A stretch of DNA of 41,696 nt, taken from the NCBI GenBank assembly GCA_937922045.1, contig CAKZXA010000102.1:1-41696 (forward strand). Reading direction: 5' to 3'. The notes below the pieces were generated by a model. It was not told where the DNA came from and did not search any database. It was given only the letters and a program-made list of their open reading frames with translations. The position numbers and the translations under genes were made by a program. Of this stretch, positions 7,551-16,326 are shown one piece after another (the stretch's first letter is position 1; the number at the start of each line of letters is the position of its first letter). Source of the DNA: an uncultured Acidimicrobiales bacterium (lineage in GTDB: Bacteria > Actinomycetota > Acidimicrobiia > Acidimicrobiales > SZUA-35).

Positions 7551-10001
7551 ATGACTGACCCTTCTCCAACACACCAACCGCCTGTCGGGACCGGCCGCTT
7601 CGAAGACCCGGGCCTCCTTCGCGGCGACACACACTTCCTGGCCGACCTTGCGCCCAATGACCTAGCTTTGAACAGCAACTTTTCCCACGCTGTTTTCGTG
7701 CGATCAACCATGGCTTACGCCTATCTCGCCCAGGTCGACACCGCAGCGGCCGCTCAAGCCGACGGCGTGATCGGGGTCTTCACCGTCGACGATCTCGGTC
7801 GTTTCCCGGCTGGCCCTCTAGCCACTGCCCTTCCCAAGCTGTTCACCCAACCACTCCTCGCCGATCGCATCGTGCGATTCGCAGGCGAGCCGATCGTGGC
7901 CGTCGTGGCCGAAACCGAGGCTCAGGCATTAGATGCCTCCGAACTGGTGGAGCTGGATTATGAGCCCCTTACCCCGGTAATCGATCTCGATCAGGCCGCA
8001 ATCAGTACAACCCCGATCTTCACCCCACAGAATCGCGCTCGGCTACAACACGACGATCGAGACCCCGTCGTCGGCGCGTCCGCTCCACCCAACGACGGCA
8101 ATATCGTCGACCGACACCATCGGCGCACCTTCGGTCTCGAACCCGACCAGGACAATGCACCCGACAACCGAAACATCTTCGACGGCTGCGATGTGATCGT
8201 CGAAGAGCGGATTATGGTGCCACGCCAAACCGCGGCACCGATCGAAACTCGAGGCATGATCGCGACCTGGAGCACCGACGGCGACGTAGACCACCTCCAT
8301 ATATGGGCTACGACGCAGAGGCCGCATGGATTCCGCGAGCAGCTTGCTTCGGTTCTCGACATGCCGCTTGAACGCATCCACGTCACCTGCCCCGCCGTCG
8401 GTGGCGGGTTCGGCGGCAAGCCGAGCCGTGGGTCCGAGGAACACGCCCTCCCCCTCATCGCCCGTCTGGTCGGACGGCCGGTTCGATGGGTAGAGACCCG
8501 TAGCGAGAACCTGAGCGCCTCAACCCACGCCAGGGGCGAACGGTTCGACCTACGCCTCGGGGGCACCAACGAAGGTCGGTTGCTGGCCATCGATGTGCAC
8601 ATGGTGAAAGACACGGGCGCCTACCCCAGCGTGTGTGCCTTCCTGCCCGGCGCCTACACCATGCATAACCTCAGCGGATGCTATGGCATCCAACGCTTCG
8701 CCTTCTCCTCGGCGGCGGTAGCCACAAACACAGCGCCAATCTCGGCCTTTCGAGGCGCCGGACGCGCACCCTATATTGTTGCCCTCGAACAAGCCGTCGA
8801 CATCTTCGCCGATCGGGTCGGTCTCGACCCAGCCGAGATCCGGCGCCTCAATCTGATCGACCGAGCAGCGATGCCCTACACCACCCCGCTCGGCTCCGTT
8901 CTCGACGAAGCCGACTATCAACGCGACCTGCAGGCCGCTCTCGACCAGGTCGACTACCAGCATTGGCGGCGGGAGCAGGCCAGCCGAACCGGCAGCCCCT
9001 CGATCATCGGGATCGGGGTTGCCTCCTACAATCACAAGACCAGCAGCGCCGGCGGTGAGGAGGCTGTGGTTTCGATCACGGCCGACGGCGGGGCGGTCGT
9101 CTACACCGGCACCACCGACCAGGGTCACGGCCACTACACGACCTGGGCTCAGATTGCGTCGAAAACCCTCGGCATCCCCATCGACCGCATCGAGGTCGGT
9201 GAGGGTTCGACCGAGTTTGTGGCAACCGGCAAGGGGGCGATCGGGTCGCGCTCACTGCAAACAGCTGGCGTTGCCATTCACAACGCCTGCGACGAGGTGA
9301 TCGACCGCGCTCGAGCATTAGCAGCTCAGAAACTTGAGGCCGCTCCGGGCGACGTCGTCTTCGATCCGCTCTTCACCGACGAGGCCGGGCGCCGAGAAGG
9401 CCGGTTCCACGTCATCGGCACTCCGGCACGTTCGATCGGCTGGCATGCGGTGTTCATCGAGTCTCGGTCGGCCGATGTCGACCTGACCTGCGGCGACCTC
9501 CACGACCCGGGCGACCTGGTTTCCTTTCCCTCGGGCTGCCATGTTGCAGTTGTTGAACTCGACATCGACACCGGTGCGGTACGACTCCTACGTTTCGCCG
9601 CAGCCGATGATGCCGGCGCTCGCCTCAACCCAACCATCGTTGAGGGACAGCTCCACGGCGGAATCGCCTCTGGTATCAGCCACGCCCTGGGGGAAGTCGT
9701 TGCCTATGACGGCCAGGGAAATCTTCTGACCGGGAACTTCGGGTCGTATCAGATCGCCACCGCCGACGAACTGCCCATGTTTGAACTCGTTACCAACGAA
9801 GGCTGGTCGAGCTTCAATCGTCACGGTTACAAAGGGGTCGGAGAATCTGGCACCGTTGGCGCCACGCCAGCGGTCTACAACGCTGTTCTCGACGCCCTTC
9901 GCCATCGAGGCATTCATCGACATCTCGATCTGCCCTGCACCCCGGAGCGGGTTTGGCGGGCGCTCACCGACCAAGCGCCTTCGGCAAACGCCACTACTTA
10001 G
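7551..10001 (+). CDS. Molybdopterin-binding hydroxylase large subunit (form II CoxL-like)
   Basis: An 816-residue member of the xanthine oxidase family large subunits, which carry the molybdopterin-cytosine-dinucleotide cofactor. Visible motifs are VRFAGEPIVAVVAE (about 108-121), GGGFGGK (284-290), the active-site loop AFRGAGR (399-405), GQGH in the TDQGHGHYTTWAQ segment, and KGVGESG with the candidate catalytic Glu765. The AFRGAGR loop follows the form II (AYRGAGR) pattern, not the AYXCSFR of true CO dehydrogenase with its copper-binding Cys, so CO oxidation is unlikely to be the main role. The usual small (2Fe-2S) and medium (FAD) subunit genes are absent on both sides. The frame is open upstream to 7470, but the ATG at 7551 gives the normal family N-terminus. 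It is divergent from the OmpA/CHRD gene. Confidence 0.85.
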   Translation: MTDPSPTHQPPVGTGRFEDPGLLRGDTHFLADLAPNDLALNSNFSHAVFVRSTMAYAYLAQVDTAAAAQADGVIGVFTVDDLGRFPAGPLATALPKLFTQPLLADRIVRFAGEPIVAVVAETEAQALDASELVELDYEPLTPVIDLDQAAISTTPIFTPQNRARLQHDDRDPVVGASAPPNDGNIVDRHHRRTFGLEPDQDNAPDNRNIFDGCDVIVEERIMVPRQTAAPIETRGMIATWSTDGDVDHLHIWATTQRPHGFREQLASVLDMPLERIHVTCPAVGGGFGGKPSRGSEEHALPLIARLVGRPVRWVETRSENLSASTHARGERFDLRLGGTNEGRLLAIDVHMVKDTGAYPSVCAFLPGAYTMHNLSGCYGIQRFAFSSAAVATNTAPISAFRGAGRAPYIVALEQAVDIFADRVGLDPAEIRRLNLIDRAAMPYTTPLGSVLDEADYQRDLQAALDQVDYQHWRREQASRTGSPSIIGIGVASYNHKTSSAGGEEAVVSITADGGAVVYTGTTDQGHGHYTTWAQIASKTLGIPIDRIEVGEGSTEFVATGKGAIGSRSLQTAGVAIHNACDEVIDRARALAAQKLEAAPGDVVFDPLFTDEAGRREGRFHVIGTPARSIGWHAVFIESRSADVDLTCGDLHDPGDLVSFPSGCHVAVVELDIDTGAVRLLRFAAADDAGARLNPTIVEGQLHGGIASGISHALGEVVAYDGQGNLLTGNFGSYQIATADELPMFELVTNEGWSSFNRHGYKGVGESGTVGATPAVYNAVLDALRHRGIHRHLDLPCTPERVWRALTDQAPSANATT

Positions 10002-10056
10002 CCTGAGGCAACCGCACGTAGCGTGACGTAGACGGCGTTAGTTAGATAGCTCATCG

Positions 10057-10080
10057 CGATCGTTTCGCTGCGAACGATCG
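10057..10080. repeat. Near-perfect inverted repeat downstream of the CoxL-like gene
   Basis: CGATCGTTTCGC and GCGAACGATCG form 11-bp arms around a single T, with one extra T in the left arm. It lies 56 bp past the stop of the plus-strand CoxL-like gene and may be its transcription end, though no T-run follows on either strand. Confidence 0.4.
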
Positions 10081-10369
10081 AACCTTGATGCTTCGACAGC
10101 TTTCCTGTTGACACAGACATCATCGCGACTATTGTGGTTCGTGTGGCAGAAATGCGACACTCAACCGCCGCACAGGAGGCTCTCAGCCAAGCTTCGTCGA
10201 CACATCTCCGCCGCTAGCAAGGATTTGAGACCTTCGATCGCTGTGACAGTAAATGAGCAGCCATCGTATGCGCATCCTTTGGCGACGATACTCCCCCATT
10301 CTCTCAAACGTCTGCGTTGTCGAGCGCATGTTCAAGAATGCAGTGAGTGCATCGTTGCTAGAGCTCTGG

Positions 10370-10400
10370 GACCCGAACCTTCATCCGAAGGCTTCGGGTC
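10370..10400 (-). terminator. Hairpin downstream of the carotenoid oxygenase gene
   Basis: GACCCGAACCTT at 10370-10381 pairs with AAGG (10388-10391) and TTCGGGTC (10393-10400), with a single bulged C, forming a 12-bp stem. It sits 42 bp past the minus-strand stop at 10443. No T-run follows, so an intrinsic terminator is only tentative. Confidence 0.4.
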
Positions 10401-10442
10401 TCCGAGTGTTGAGGTTGGGAACAGGTAAGGGTCGGTTGTCGA

Positions 10443-11951
10443 CTAGCCAGCTGAGACGCTAAGCGCTGTCATCGGTGCCCACGTGGCGTGGGTGCCCGAG
10501 CAGATCCGCTCCGGCAATCGAATACGACAAACCGGTCCGGCACCGGGATCAGCGGCATCAAAGACGAGGCAATGCGACACGTCGTTGTCCACGTCGGATG
10601 AGAAGGTCAGCAGGTAGCCGTCGTCTTCGGCGCTCGATCCCTCCCGAGGCGCCATCACCGTCTCAGAGAGAAACACACCGGATGGGGCTTCCCACATTTC
10701 CTCAACGCCCGACACCACATCATGCTTGATGATCGCATCGAAGGCGAAAAGGTTCGGAGCACTACGAGCGTTGTAGGAGTACCGATACTCCCTCCCGGCG
10801 TAGCGGCCGTTCATCATCGGGAACTCACAGGCGGTGTCGCTTAGCTGCTGCTCGCCACACGCCCCGGTCGTCAGATTAAACGTCCAGCGATGGGCCTTGG
10901 CTTGGATCACATTGAGATCGAGTGTCTCAAAGCCTTTATGACCCCCGCCATGACGGTCGACGCCCCGAGCGGTTGGGTTGTGTTGGAAGAAGCCATCCAG
11001 CACGACGAGCTCTTCGCCAGCAGCGTTCGTCGATTCATAGGCGTTCGTCCAGTGCAGGACGAAGGTTGGTTGCGCCTCGAACCAGCGGATCTCGTCGCTT
11101 CCACCATGGCGAGGGATAAGGGCGAATCGGCTCGGCAGGTCGCGGTCGAACCGGTTGGAGTAGTAGCCGTCGGCCAGGGCTTGCGGGTCCCAGTACAACG
11201 GCAGGTCGTTGAGGATCGACCAGTTTTCGGTGAAGGCCATGTCGTGGGGAAGGCGCGGTCCCGGCAGGGGGATCGGTTGGTAGTTGATGACCTCACCGGC
11301 GGCGCTCACGACGCCATAATTCATGTGGGGAGCGTCGAGGTGGTAGTTGAAGAACAGTAACTCGCCCGTGTGCTCATCAAGCTTGCTGTGGGCCGAAATG
11401 CCCTCCGGCGGAAACCAGCCTTTCCATCGGGTCTTGCCCTGGTCGGCGAGGTTGATGGGATCGAGTCGATAGAGCTCGCCGCACTGATAGAAGCTAGCCA
11501 ACGCCGCTCCCTGATGAACGACCACATCGGTGGAGGCATTGTCCTTCATCATCGTGCGGGCGCCCCAGCCGGCCTCCGCCACCGCATTGGACGGATGCTC
11601 GGTGATCCCCGCCCACAAGCTGTGCTTCGCCTCCTGCTCGGCTAGGAAGCCGTCGGTCCGTACAAAGCGGTTGTGGTAGCGCACCTCCCCCGCCTCAAAG
11701 CTGATCGAATGCAGCATCGCATCCCCATCGAAGGGGTGGTAGCGCTTGATCGGTTCGAAGAGCGCCGTCTCGGTATTGCGCAGATAGACACCGTGGAGAT
11801 CGTCGGGAACAGTCCCTTCGATAGCCGGGTCGTCGACCTCATACGTTGCGTCGTACTCGCGTACCTGAGGCTGCCAAACCCCGGTCCGATAGGGGTGATC
11901 ATCATTCGGGGGCAGGGCCGAATCGACAGTGGATCGTAGCTCTACTCTCAT
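10443..11951 (-). CDS. Carotenoid oxygenase family protein
   Basis: A 502-residue non-haem iron dioxygenase of the RPE65/carotenoid cleavage family, which splits carotenoids or apocarotenoids (some members cleave stilbenes). The four iron-binding histidines of the seven-bladed propeller can be placed: His188 (ISAHSKLD), His236 (LPHDMAFTENW), His300 (VLHWTNAYE) and His488 near the C-terminus (SGTHATW). Family features LRNTETALFEPIKRYHPFDGD at the N-terminal side and GRYAGREYRYSYN before the last blade also fit. Length is normal. No clear ribosome site is seen before the ATG at 11951. The gene lies 69 bp downstream of the adaptor-like gene on the same strand. No carotenoid biosynthesis genes occur in the window, so the substrate is open. 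Confidence 0.9.
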   Translation of the reverse strand: MRVELRSTVDSALPPNDDHPYRTGVWQPQVREYDATYEVDDPAIEGTVPDDLHGVYLRNTETALFEPIKRYHPFDGDAMLHSISFEAGEVRYHNRFVRTDGFLAEQEAKHSLWAGITEHPSNAVAEAGWGARTMMKDNASTDVVVHQGAALASFYQCGELYRLDPINLADQGKTRWKGWFPPEGISAHSKLDEHTGELLFFNYHLDAPHMNYGVVSAAGEVINYQPIPLPGPRLPHDMAFTENWSILNDLPLYWDPQALADGYYSNRFDRDLPSRFALIPRHGGSDEIRWFEAQPTFVLHWTNAYESTNAAGEELVVLDGFFQHNPTARGVDRHGGGHKGFETLDLNVIQAKAHRWTFNLTTGACGEQQLSDTACEFPMMNGRYAGREYRYSYNARSAPNLFAFDAIIKHDVVSGVEEMWEAPSGVFLSETVMAPREGSSAEDDGYLLTFSSDVDNDVSHCLVFDAADPGAGPVCRIRLPERICSGTHATWAPMTALSVSAG

Positions 11952-12020
11952 GAACGATTGGTACTTCGCAGGGACCGCGGCGTCAAGCCGACCGGCGGTT
12001 CCGCCTGTGGAGACCGTCGG

Positions 12021-14840
12021 CTATTCGCTGACGACGACCCAGTCCCCCGGCTCCACGTCGCCGCTGACGATCTGGGTGAATCCATCAACTTCGATGCCAA
12101 TCTCCACATCGACGACTCGGGTTCCGGGCTGGGCGGCCAGGGTGACTTGGTACACGCCTTCGTTCGGGCTGGAAACGGCCTCGCTTGGGACCACGGTTGC
12201 GCCCGAGACTCGCTGGCTGTCGGTGAGCACGGTCACCGGGCCGACCGAGACGTCCCCGGCGGGGCCGGAGACGGCGAGCACCACCGTCACCGTCTGCTCG
12301 TCGGGCGAGGCGGCGGTGGCATCCTCAGCGATGACGTTGCTGACGGTGGCCGCGAAACTGGTGCCGTCTTCAGTTTTGACCACGTCGAGTACCTCGCCGG
12401 GGCTAAATCGGCCAGCCTGATCGATCGGCACCGTGAGGTTGATCACCCGCTTCGATCGGGTGAGGAAGATCGTGGCCGTGTCCGCCTCGTTTTCACGACT
12501 ATTGACCACACCATCGAAGAACTGTTCAGCTTCGATCCTCATGTAGACGAGGTTGCTGAGATCAGGGTTGACGGGAAGGCCGACCTCACGTTGCCAACGG
12601 GTGACGGCGTCGAGCGTCGAATCGGTGATGAGGCTATCGACCGCAATCAGATCGTCCTCATAGCCATTCTCGACGAGGGCGCTTTCCAGGTCCTCGGTGA
12701 GGTAGTCGGGTTGGGTTAGAACTTCAGCGATAGGGTCTTGGACCATCACGGCCCGAGCCTCAACATCGCCGGCCCGAAACAGCAGGTCACCATTTTCAAG
12801 TGGGCTGCCATCCGAGGGAAGATCGATCAACTCGCCACCGGTTGGAGCTGGGATGGCCATTGTTTCTGCCTGCACCGAAAGCGTGGCGTAGGAGTCGACG
12901 GCTTCGGTTTCGACCTCAGCGCCTCGCACGATCAAGGCCTCCCCGGCGACGACCACGATGTCTGAGGGACGAACGGCGCCTGTCGGTTGGCGACCGATGT
13001 CTTCTTGCCAGCGCCTGACCATCGCCTCGGTCTTGGAGGTGAACCGCTCGTCGACCTTGAGCAAACGTTCTGGGTCATAGCCGAGAGCGACAAGATTCGT
13101 CTCAAGCATGAGAACATCGGGGCTGATCACACCGTCTGCCAATGGCTCCTGCAGCCGTCGCTCCCCATAGAGCACGATCACCGGTTCATCCTCGACCCGG
13201 GCCACAGCATCGCCGCGGCGGACAATCACGCCCTCCTCGGTAGCCTCGGTGATCTCGCCACCATCGCCGAGCACGGGGGCGCTGAGCCCAGCTCGTAACT
13301 CACCCGGCCATTCCTGTCGTTCGATAAGATCGCGGCGTTCGACCACAGCGGTGGCATCAGGAGCGACAGCCGCGTCGGAATCATCGACCGAGACTTGGGT
13401 TACCGGCTTGCTGGCGAAGAGTTGGAAGGTGCCGAGGGCAAGGCCGGCGCCGACCGCGGCACCCAGGAGCACCGTGGACCATCGCGGACCGCGACGCCGC
13501 TGTATCGTCGGCTCGACGTAACTCGCCGGCCGAGTGGGGGCGTACGGCTCTACGTAGCTCTCGGCGTAGCGGCGCGATGTCGGTTGGGTACCAGCCCGAG
13601 GGCGGACATCGGTTTGCAGGGCGGCGTAGGAGTTGTCCTGCTCGGACTCGGCCTGCCACGACGAACCGAAGTCGAGATCGTGCCAATCGTCGGTCGGTGG
13701 GAGCTCGTCTGTCTGGCGACGATCAACCGGTGACTCCAAGCCGATAGCCGCTGCCTGTTCGAGCGGGCTAGCGATTTGGGCACCGGGGGCGGTCTCAAGC
13801 TCAATCTCAGCGCTGGCCTCCGACCCAGGATCGAGAGGCGGCACGAGCAGTGCGTTCCCGTTCATGGCCACGTCGGCCCTGACGAAACCATCCTCGTCGA
13901 GGTTCAACGCTGGAAGATCGAGCGTCGGTTGATCGTTGGGATCAAAGGTACTGTTGGGGCCCGCTTCCCCGACAAGGTCGTCCGACTCGATCGCCTTCGA
14001 CGCAGCGCGTCGTGCTGCGGCGGCACGACGCAAGGCCGCCTCGTCGATGATCTCGGGCACATCCGGAGCATCGCCGACATCGGCGACATCGGCGACATCG
14101 GCGACGGGAACCGGATCGTCTTCGGGTTGCTGGGGCACGACGGTTTCCACCACCGGCTCGGCAACCTCGATAGTGGAACGATTGGCCAAACGGGCCCGCT
14201 CTCGCGCCGCTCGGGCCGATGCCAGCTTGAGCGCTTCTCTCACCGCATCTTGGTCAGATAGGCCCGACGACCCATTGGTTGAGGTGCTCGAGGTTGAGGC
14301 AAGATCTGGATCGATCGTGAGCTCGGGCTCAGCAACGACCGGCTCAGGGGCACGAACGGGTACCTGTTCAGCAACGACTGGCTGGGCGACTGGCTGGGCG
14401 ACCGGCGCAGGCGCAGGTTCAGGTTCCTGATCGGCAACCACGGGACCTTCAGGTTCATCGACCCCGCGCCGTCCTGAGGTACGGGCTCGCAACCGTCGTG
14501 TCTCATCGGCCCATCGCGCCGCCTGATCGGCTGCTGCCTTCTGGTGGGATAGTTCTTCAATGGCGCGGAGTCGCAGCGACTGGCTGGTGCCCGATTCCAA
14601 GTCTTCTCGACGTATCGCGCCGCCTGCTAACTCCAACAGTCGTTCGCGGGCTGCTTCCTCAAGAGCCTGACGCTCAGCGGTGAGGCGAGCCAAACGTTCG
14701 CGTGCCGCCGCTTCGGCTGCCCGCCGTCGGGTGGAAATCGCTGAAACTGGTTCGGCTGGCGTATCGGAAGCAAGGGCCGACGTTGAAACGTCGGCACCAA
14801 CTTCGTGTCCGCCTTGTGTGGACTCGAACGAGTCGCTCAC
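12021..14840 (-). CDS. Large membrane-fusion/adaptor-type protein with two peptidoglycan-binding-like modules
   Basis: A 939-residue protein. The first ~450 residues are soluble, Ala/Arg/Glu-rich helical stretches (probable coiled coils, e.g. RRRAAEAAARERLARL) and acidic low-complexity sequence with Val-Ala-Asp repeats. One transmembrane helix lies at about 453-476. The external part resembles actinobacterial periplasmic adaptor (HlyD/MacA-like) proteins: a barrel-sandwich-like segment (LSAPVLGDGGEITEATEEGV), a PG_binding_1-like unit at about 574-620 (ETNLVALGYDPE ... MVRRWQEDIG), a second at about 707-757 (ALVENGYEDD ... VTRWQREVGLPV), and a C-terminal beta domain. The GTG at 14840 is chosen because AGGAG lies five bases upstream. 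The MacB-type ABC ATPase/permease that usually follows such adaptors is missing; a carotenoid oxygenase gene follows instead. Confidence 0.7.
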   Translation of the reverse strand: MSDSFESTQGGHEVGADVSTSALASDTPAEPVSAISTRRRAAEAAARERLARLTAERQALEEAARERLLELAGGAIRREDLESGTSQSLRLRAIEELSHQKAAADQAARWADETRRLRARTSGRRGVDEPEGPVVADQEPEPAPAPVAQPVAQPVVAEQVPVRAPEPVVAEPELTIDPDLASTSSTSTNGSSGLSDQDAVREALKLASARAARERARLANRSTIEVAEPVVETVVPQQPEDDPVPVADVADVADVGDAPDVPEIIDEAALRRAAAARRAASKAIESDDLVGEAGPNSTFDPNDQPTLDLPALNLDEDGFVRADVAMNGNALLVPPLDPGSEASAEIELETAPGAQIASPLEQAAAIGLESPVDRRQTDELPPTDDWHDLDFGSSWQAESEQDNSYAALQTDVRPRAGTQPTSRRYAESYVEPYAPTRPASYVEPTIQRRRGPRWSTVLLGAAVGAGLALGTFQLFASKPVTQVSVDDSDAAVAPDATAVVERRDLIERQEWPGELRAGLSAPVLGDGGEITEATEEGVIVRRGDAVARVEDEPVIVLYGERRLQEPLADGVISPDVLMLETNLVALGYDPERLLKVDERFTSKTEAMVRRWQEDIGRQPTGAVRPSDIVVVAGEALIVRGAEVETEAVDSYATLSVQAETMAIPAPTGGELIDLPSDGSPLENGDLLFRAGDVEARAVMVQDPIAEVLTQPDYLTEDLESALVENGYEDDLIAVDSLITDSTLDAVTRWQREVGLPVNPDLSNLVYMRIEAEQFFDGVVNSRENEADTATIFLTRSKRVINLTVPIDQAGRFSPGEVLDVVKTEDGTSFAATVSNVIAEDATAASPDEQTVTVVLAVSGPAGDVSVGPVTVLTDSQRVSGATVVPSEAVSSPNEGVYQVTLAAQPGTRVVDVEIGIEVDGFTQIVSGDVEPGDWVVVSE

Positions 14841-15241
14841 GCCGTCTCCTACTAACCTCGCCAAATACTTCGTATTCTTGCCCTGTCGCCTCGACCGGCG
14901 AGCGAGATCGATGGCTACTCCGGTTTGCCAGCCGACCCGAGGGCTCTCTCTGCTTGTACCACACCAACACACGTGCACCCACACAACAGTGGTTCAACAT
15001 CGCTTCTCGCGAGAACCACATCGGTCTAGATGCAACCTTATACATAGCATAACCGTCGCTATACATAGGATAACCGTCGCTTGGAAAATGGGTAACGCGA
15101 GGCCTGAATGTCCACGGCAGGTCGGTCGACGCTGGCCTCACGCACCCCGAAAGTCTGCGCGTCAAGACCGGGGAGCACCACAGGCGAGGCCGAAACAGCC
15201 CGCGCTGCGATTTGACGCCATTGCCATTACAATTGTGTTTC
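14841..15241. promoter_or_regulatory. 401-bp divergent intergenic region
   Basis: It separates the adaptor-like gene (minus) from the macro domain gene (plus) and must hold promoters for both. The only clear structure is the tandem repeat at 15040-15081. AT-rich TATACATAGCATAA within it could contribute a -10 element, which is unproven. No gene is seen. Confidence 0.4.
15040..15081. repeat. Two tandem 21-bp repeats
   Basis: Units at 15040-15060 and 15061-15081 are adjacent and differ at a single position (C versus G). The unit combines an AT-rich part (ATACATAG) with AACCGTCGCT. The 21-bp period is two DNA helical turns, as expected for paired regulator sites on one DNA face. Confidence 0.75.
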
Positions 15242-15766
15242 GTGACGGAACTGTCGGTCTACCGAGGCGACATCACTACGTTCGCCGTTGACGCTGTAGT
15301 CAACGCTGCCAAATCCAGCCTGCTGGGTGGAGGTGGCGTCGACGGAGCGATCCACGCCGCAGGCGGAGATTCGATTCTCGAGGCCTGCCGAACAATCGTC
15401 GGCCGAGACGGCCCCTGTCCTCCGGGCAAGGCTGTTGCCACCACCGCTGGAGAACTGGAAGCGGGCATGGTGATCCACACGGTTGGACCGGCCTACTCCC
15501 ATGAGGAGGCAGCGCAACACGCGCTCACCTTGGGTTCGTGTTACACCTCAGCGCTCGACCTAGCACGCCAGCATCATGCCAAGACGGTGGCCTTCCCCAA
15601 TATCAGCACCGGTGTGTACCGGTATCCGAAGTTGCAGGCCGCGTTGGTAGCGCTCAATGCCACCATCGATTGGCTTGAGGCAAGCGAGACGAACTCGTTC
15701 ACCGAAATCAGCTTCGTTTGTTTCGATGACGAGAACTACGAAATCTACTGCTCGATCCTCGACTAG
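15242..15766 (+). CDS. Macro domain protein (probable O-acetyl-ADP-ribose deacetylase)
   Basis: A 174-residue stand-alone macro domain of the MacroD/YmdB type. These bind ADP-ribose and hydrolyse O-acetyl-ADP-ribose or mono-ADP-ribose on proteins. Visible features are GDIT near the start, VDAVVNAAKSSLLGGGGVDGAIH (ligand-binding Asn followed by the Gly-rich loop with Asp), and FPNISTGVYRYP, the second phosphate-binding loop. The extra Gly-rich loop sequence and length match the family. The GTG at 15242 is favoured over an upstream TTG because the family begins just before this point. No clear ribosome site is seen. No ADP-ribosyltransferase gene is adjacent. Confidence 0.9.
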   Translation: MTELSVYRGDITTFAVDAVVNAAKSSLLGGGGVDGAIHAAGGDSILEACRTIVGRDGPCPPGKAVATTAGELEAGMVIHTVGPAYSHEEAAQHALTLGSCYTSALDLARQHHAKTVAFPNISTGVYRYPKLQAALVALNATIDWLEASETNSFTEISFVCFDDENYEIYCSILD

Positions 15767-15890
15767 ACAGAGCCCGTCTTCGGCCTTGTGCGAACGGCGA
15801 TCGCCGCTCAGACCACCCGGTTGGATGTCACAGGCCGAAGGGACAATGGGGGTACTCCCTGCCGGTCCCACTCTCCCTTCGGAGGCGTCA

Positions 15891-16283
15891 ATGTCAAGCA
15901 TTCGAAACCACCATTCGGTGTGTTCCCATCTCTCATCAACTACGAGCCATTCTGATGCAACGGCGGTCTCCTTGGCTGAGCTTTTGCGCAGCTTCCAGGC
16001 TGAGGCCGATGCTCTGCGCTCTGATCTTGATCCACCAGGAGGCGCGATCGAGGTGGCGTTGAATCTGGTGGCAGAAGCACTCGATATCGGCGCCACCATC
16101 ACCGCTTCGGCCCAGCAATCCCAAGATCACGAGATGAGCGATGGGTGTGTCCACATCAAGGTCACCACCGCTGCTACCGACATCGACTACCACCATCTAG
16201 AACGTCGCACCCGAGCACTACGAACTGCCCTCAACGGTGTCGACGACTACGTCTGGTGGGGCGGCCTCGCTACGGCCAGCTGA
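15891..16283 (+). CDS. Hypothetical protein, 130 residues
   Basis: GGAGG at 15881-15885, five bases before the ATG at 15891, supports this start although the frame is open further upstream. The predicted protein has a Ser/His-rich N-terminus followed by two helical stretches (VSLAELLRSFQAEADALRSDL and IEVALNLVAEALDIGATIT) and ends in DDYVWWGGLATAS. There is no signal peptide or membrane segment. I do not recognise a family. It lies between the macro domain gene and the threonine aldolase gene, 43 bp before the latter, on the same strand. Confidence 0.55.
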   Translation: MSSIRNHHSVCSHLSSTTSHSDATAVSLAELLRSFQAEADALRSDLDPPGGAIEVALNLVAEALDIGATITASAQQSQDHEMSDGCVHIKVTTAATDIDYHHLERRTRALRTALNGVDDYVWWGGLATAS

Positions 16284-16326
16284 TCGTAGGTAGTCGCCAC
16301 TGGGGCTGGGGTGCCACACTGGAGCG

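Larger units (their letters stand above)
10002..10442. other. 441-bp gap between convergent genes, no credible gene
   Basis: Open frames here lack ribosome sites and protein-like composition. Two structured elements occur: a near-palindrome at 10057-10080 and a hairpin at 10370-10400, listed separately. Confidence 0.5.

Noticed and set aside
14070-14105. Short tandem DNA repeat (GACATCGGC units)
   Set aside because: It lies inside the adaptor-like gene and simply encodes Val-Ala-Asp repeats of its acidic linker; not an independent element or CRISPR.
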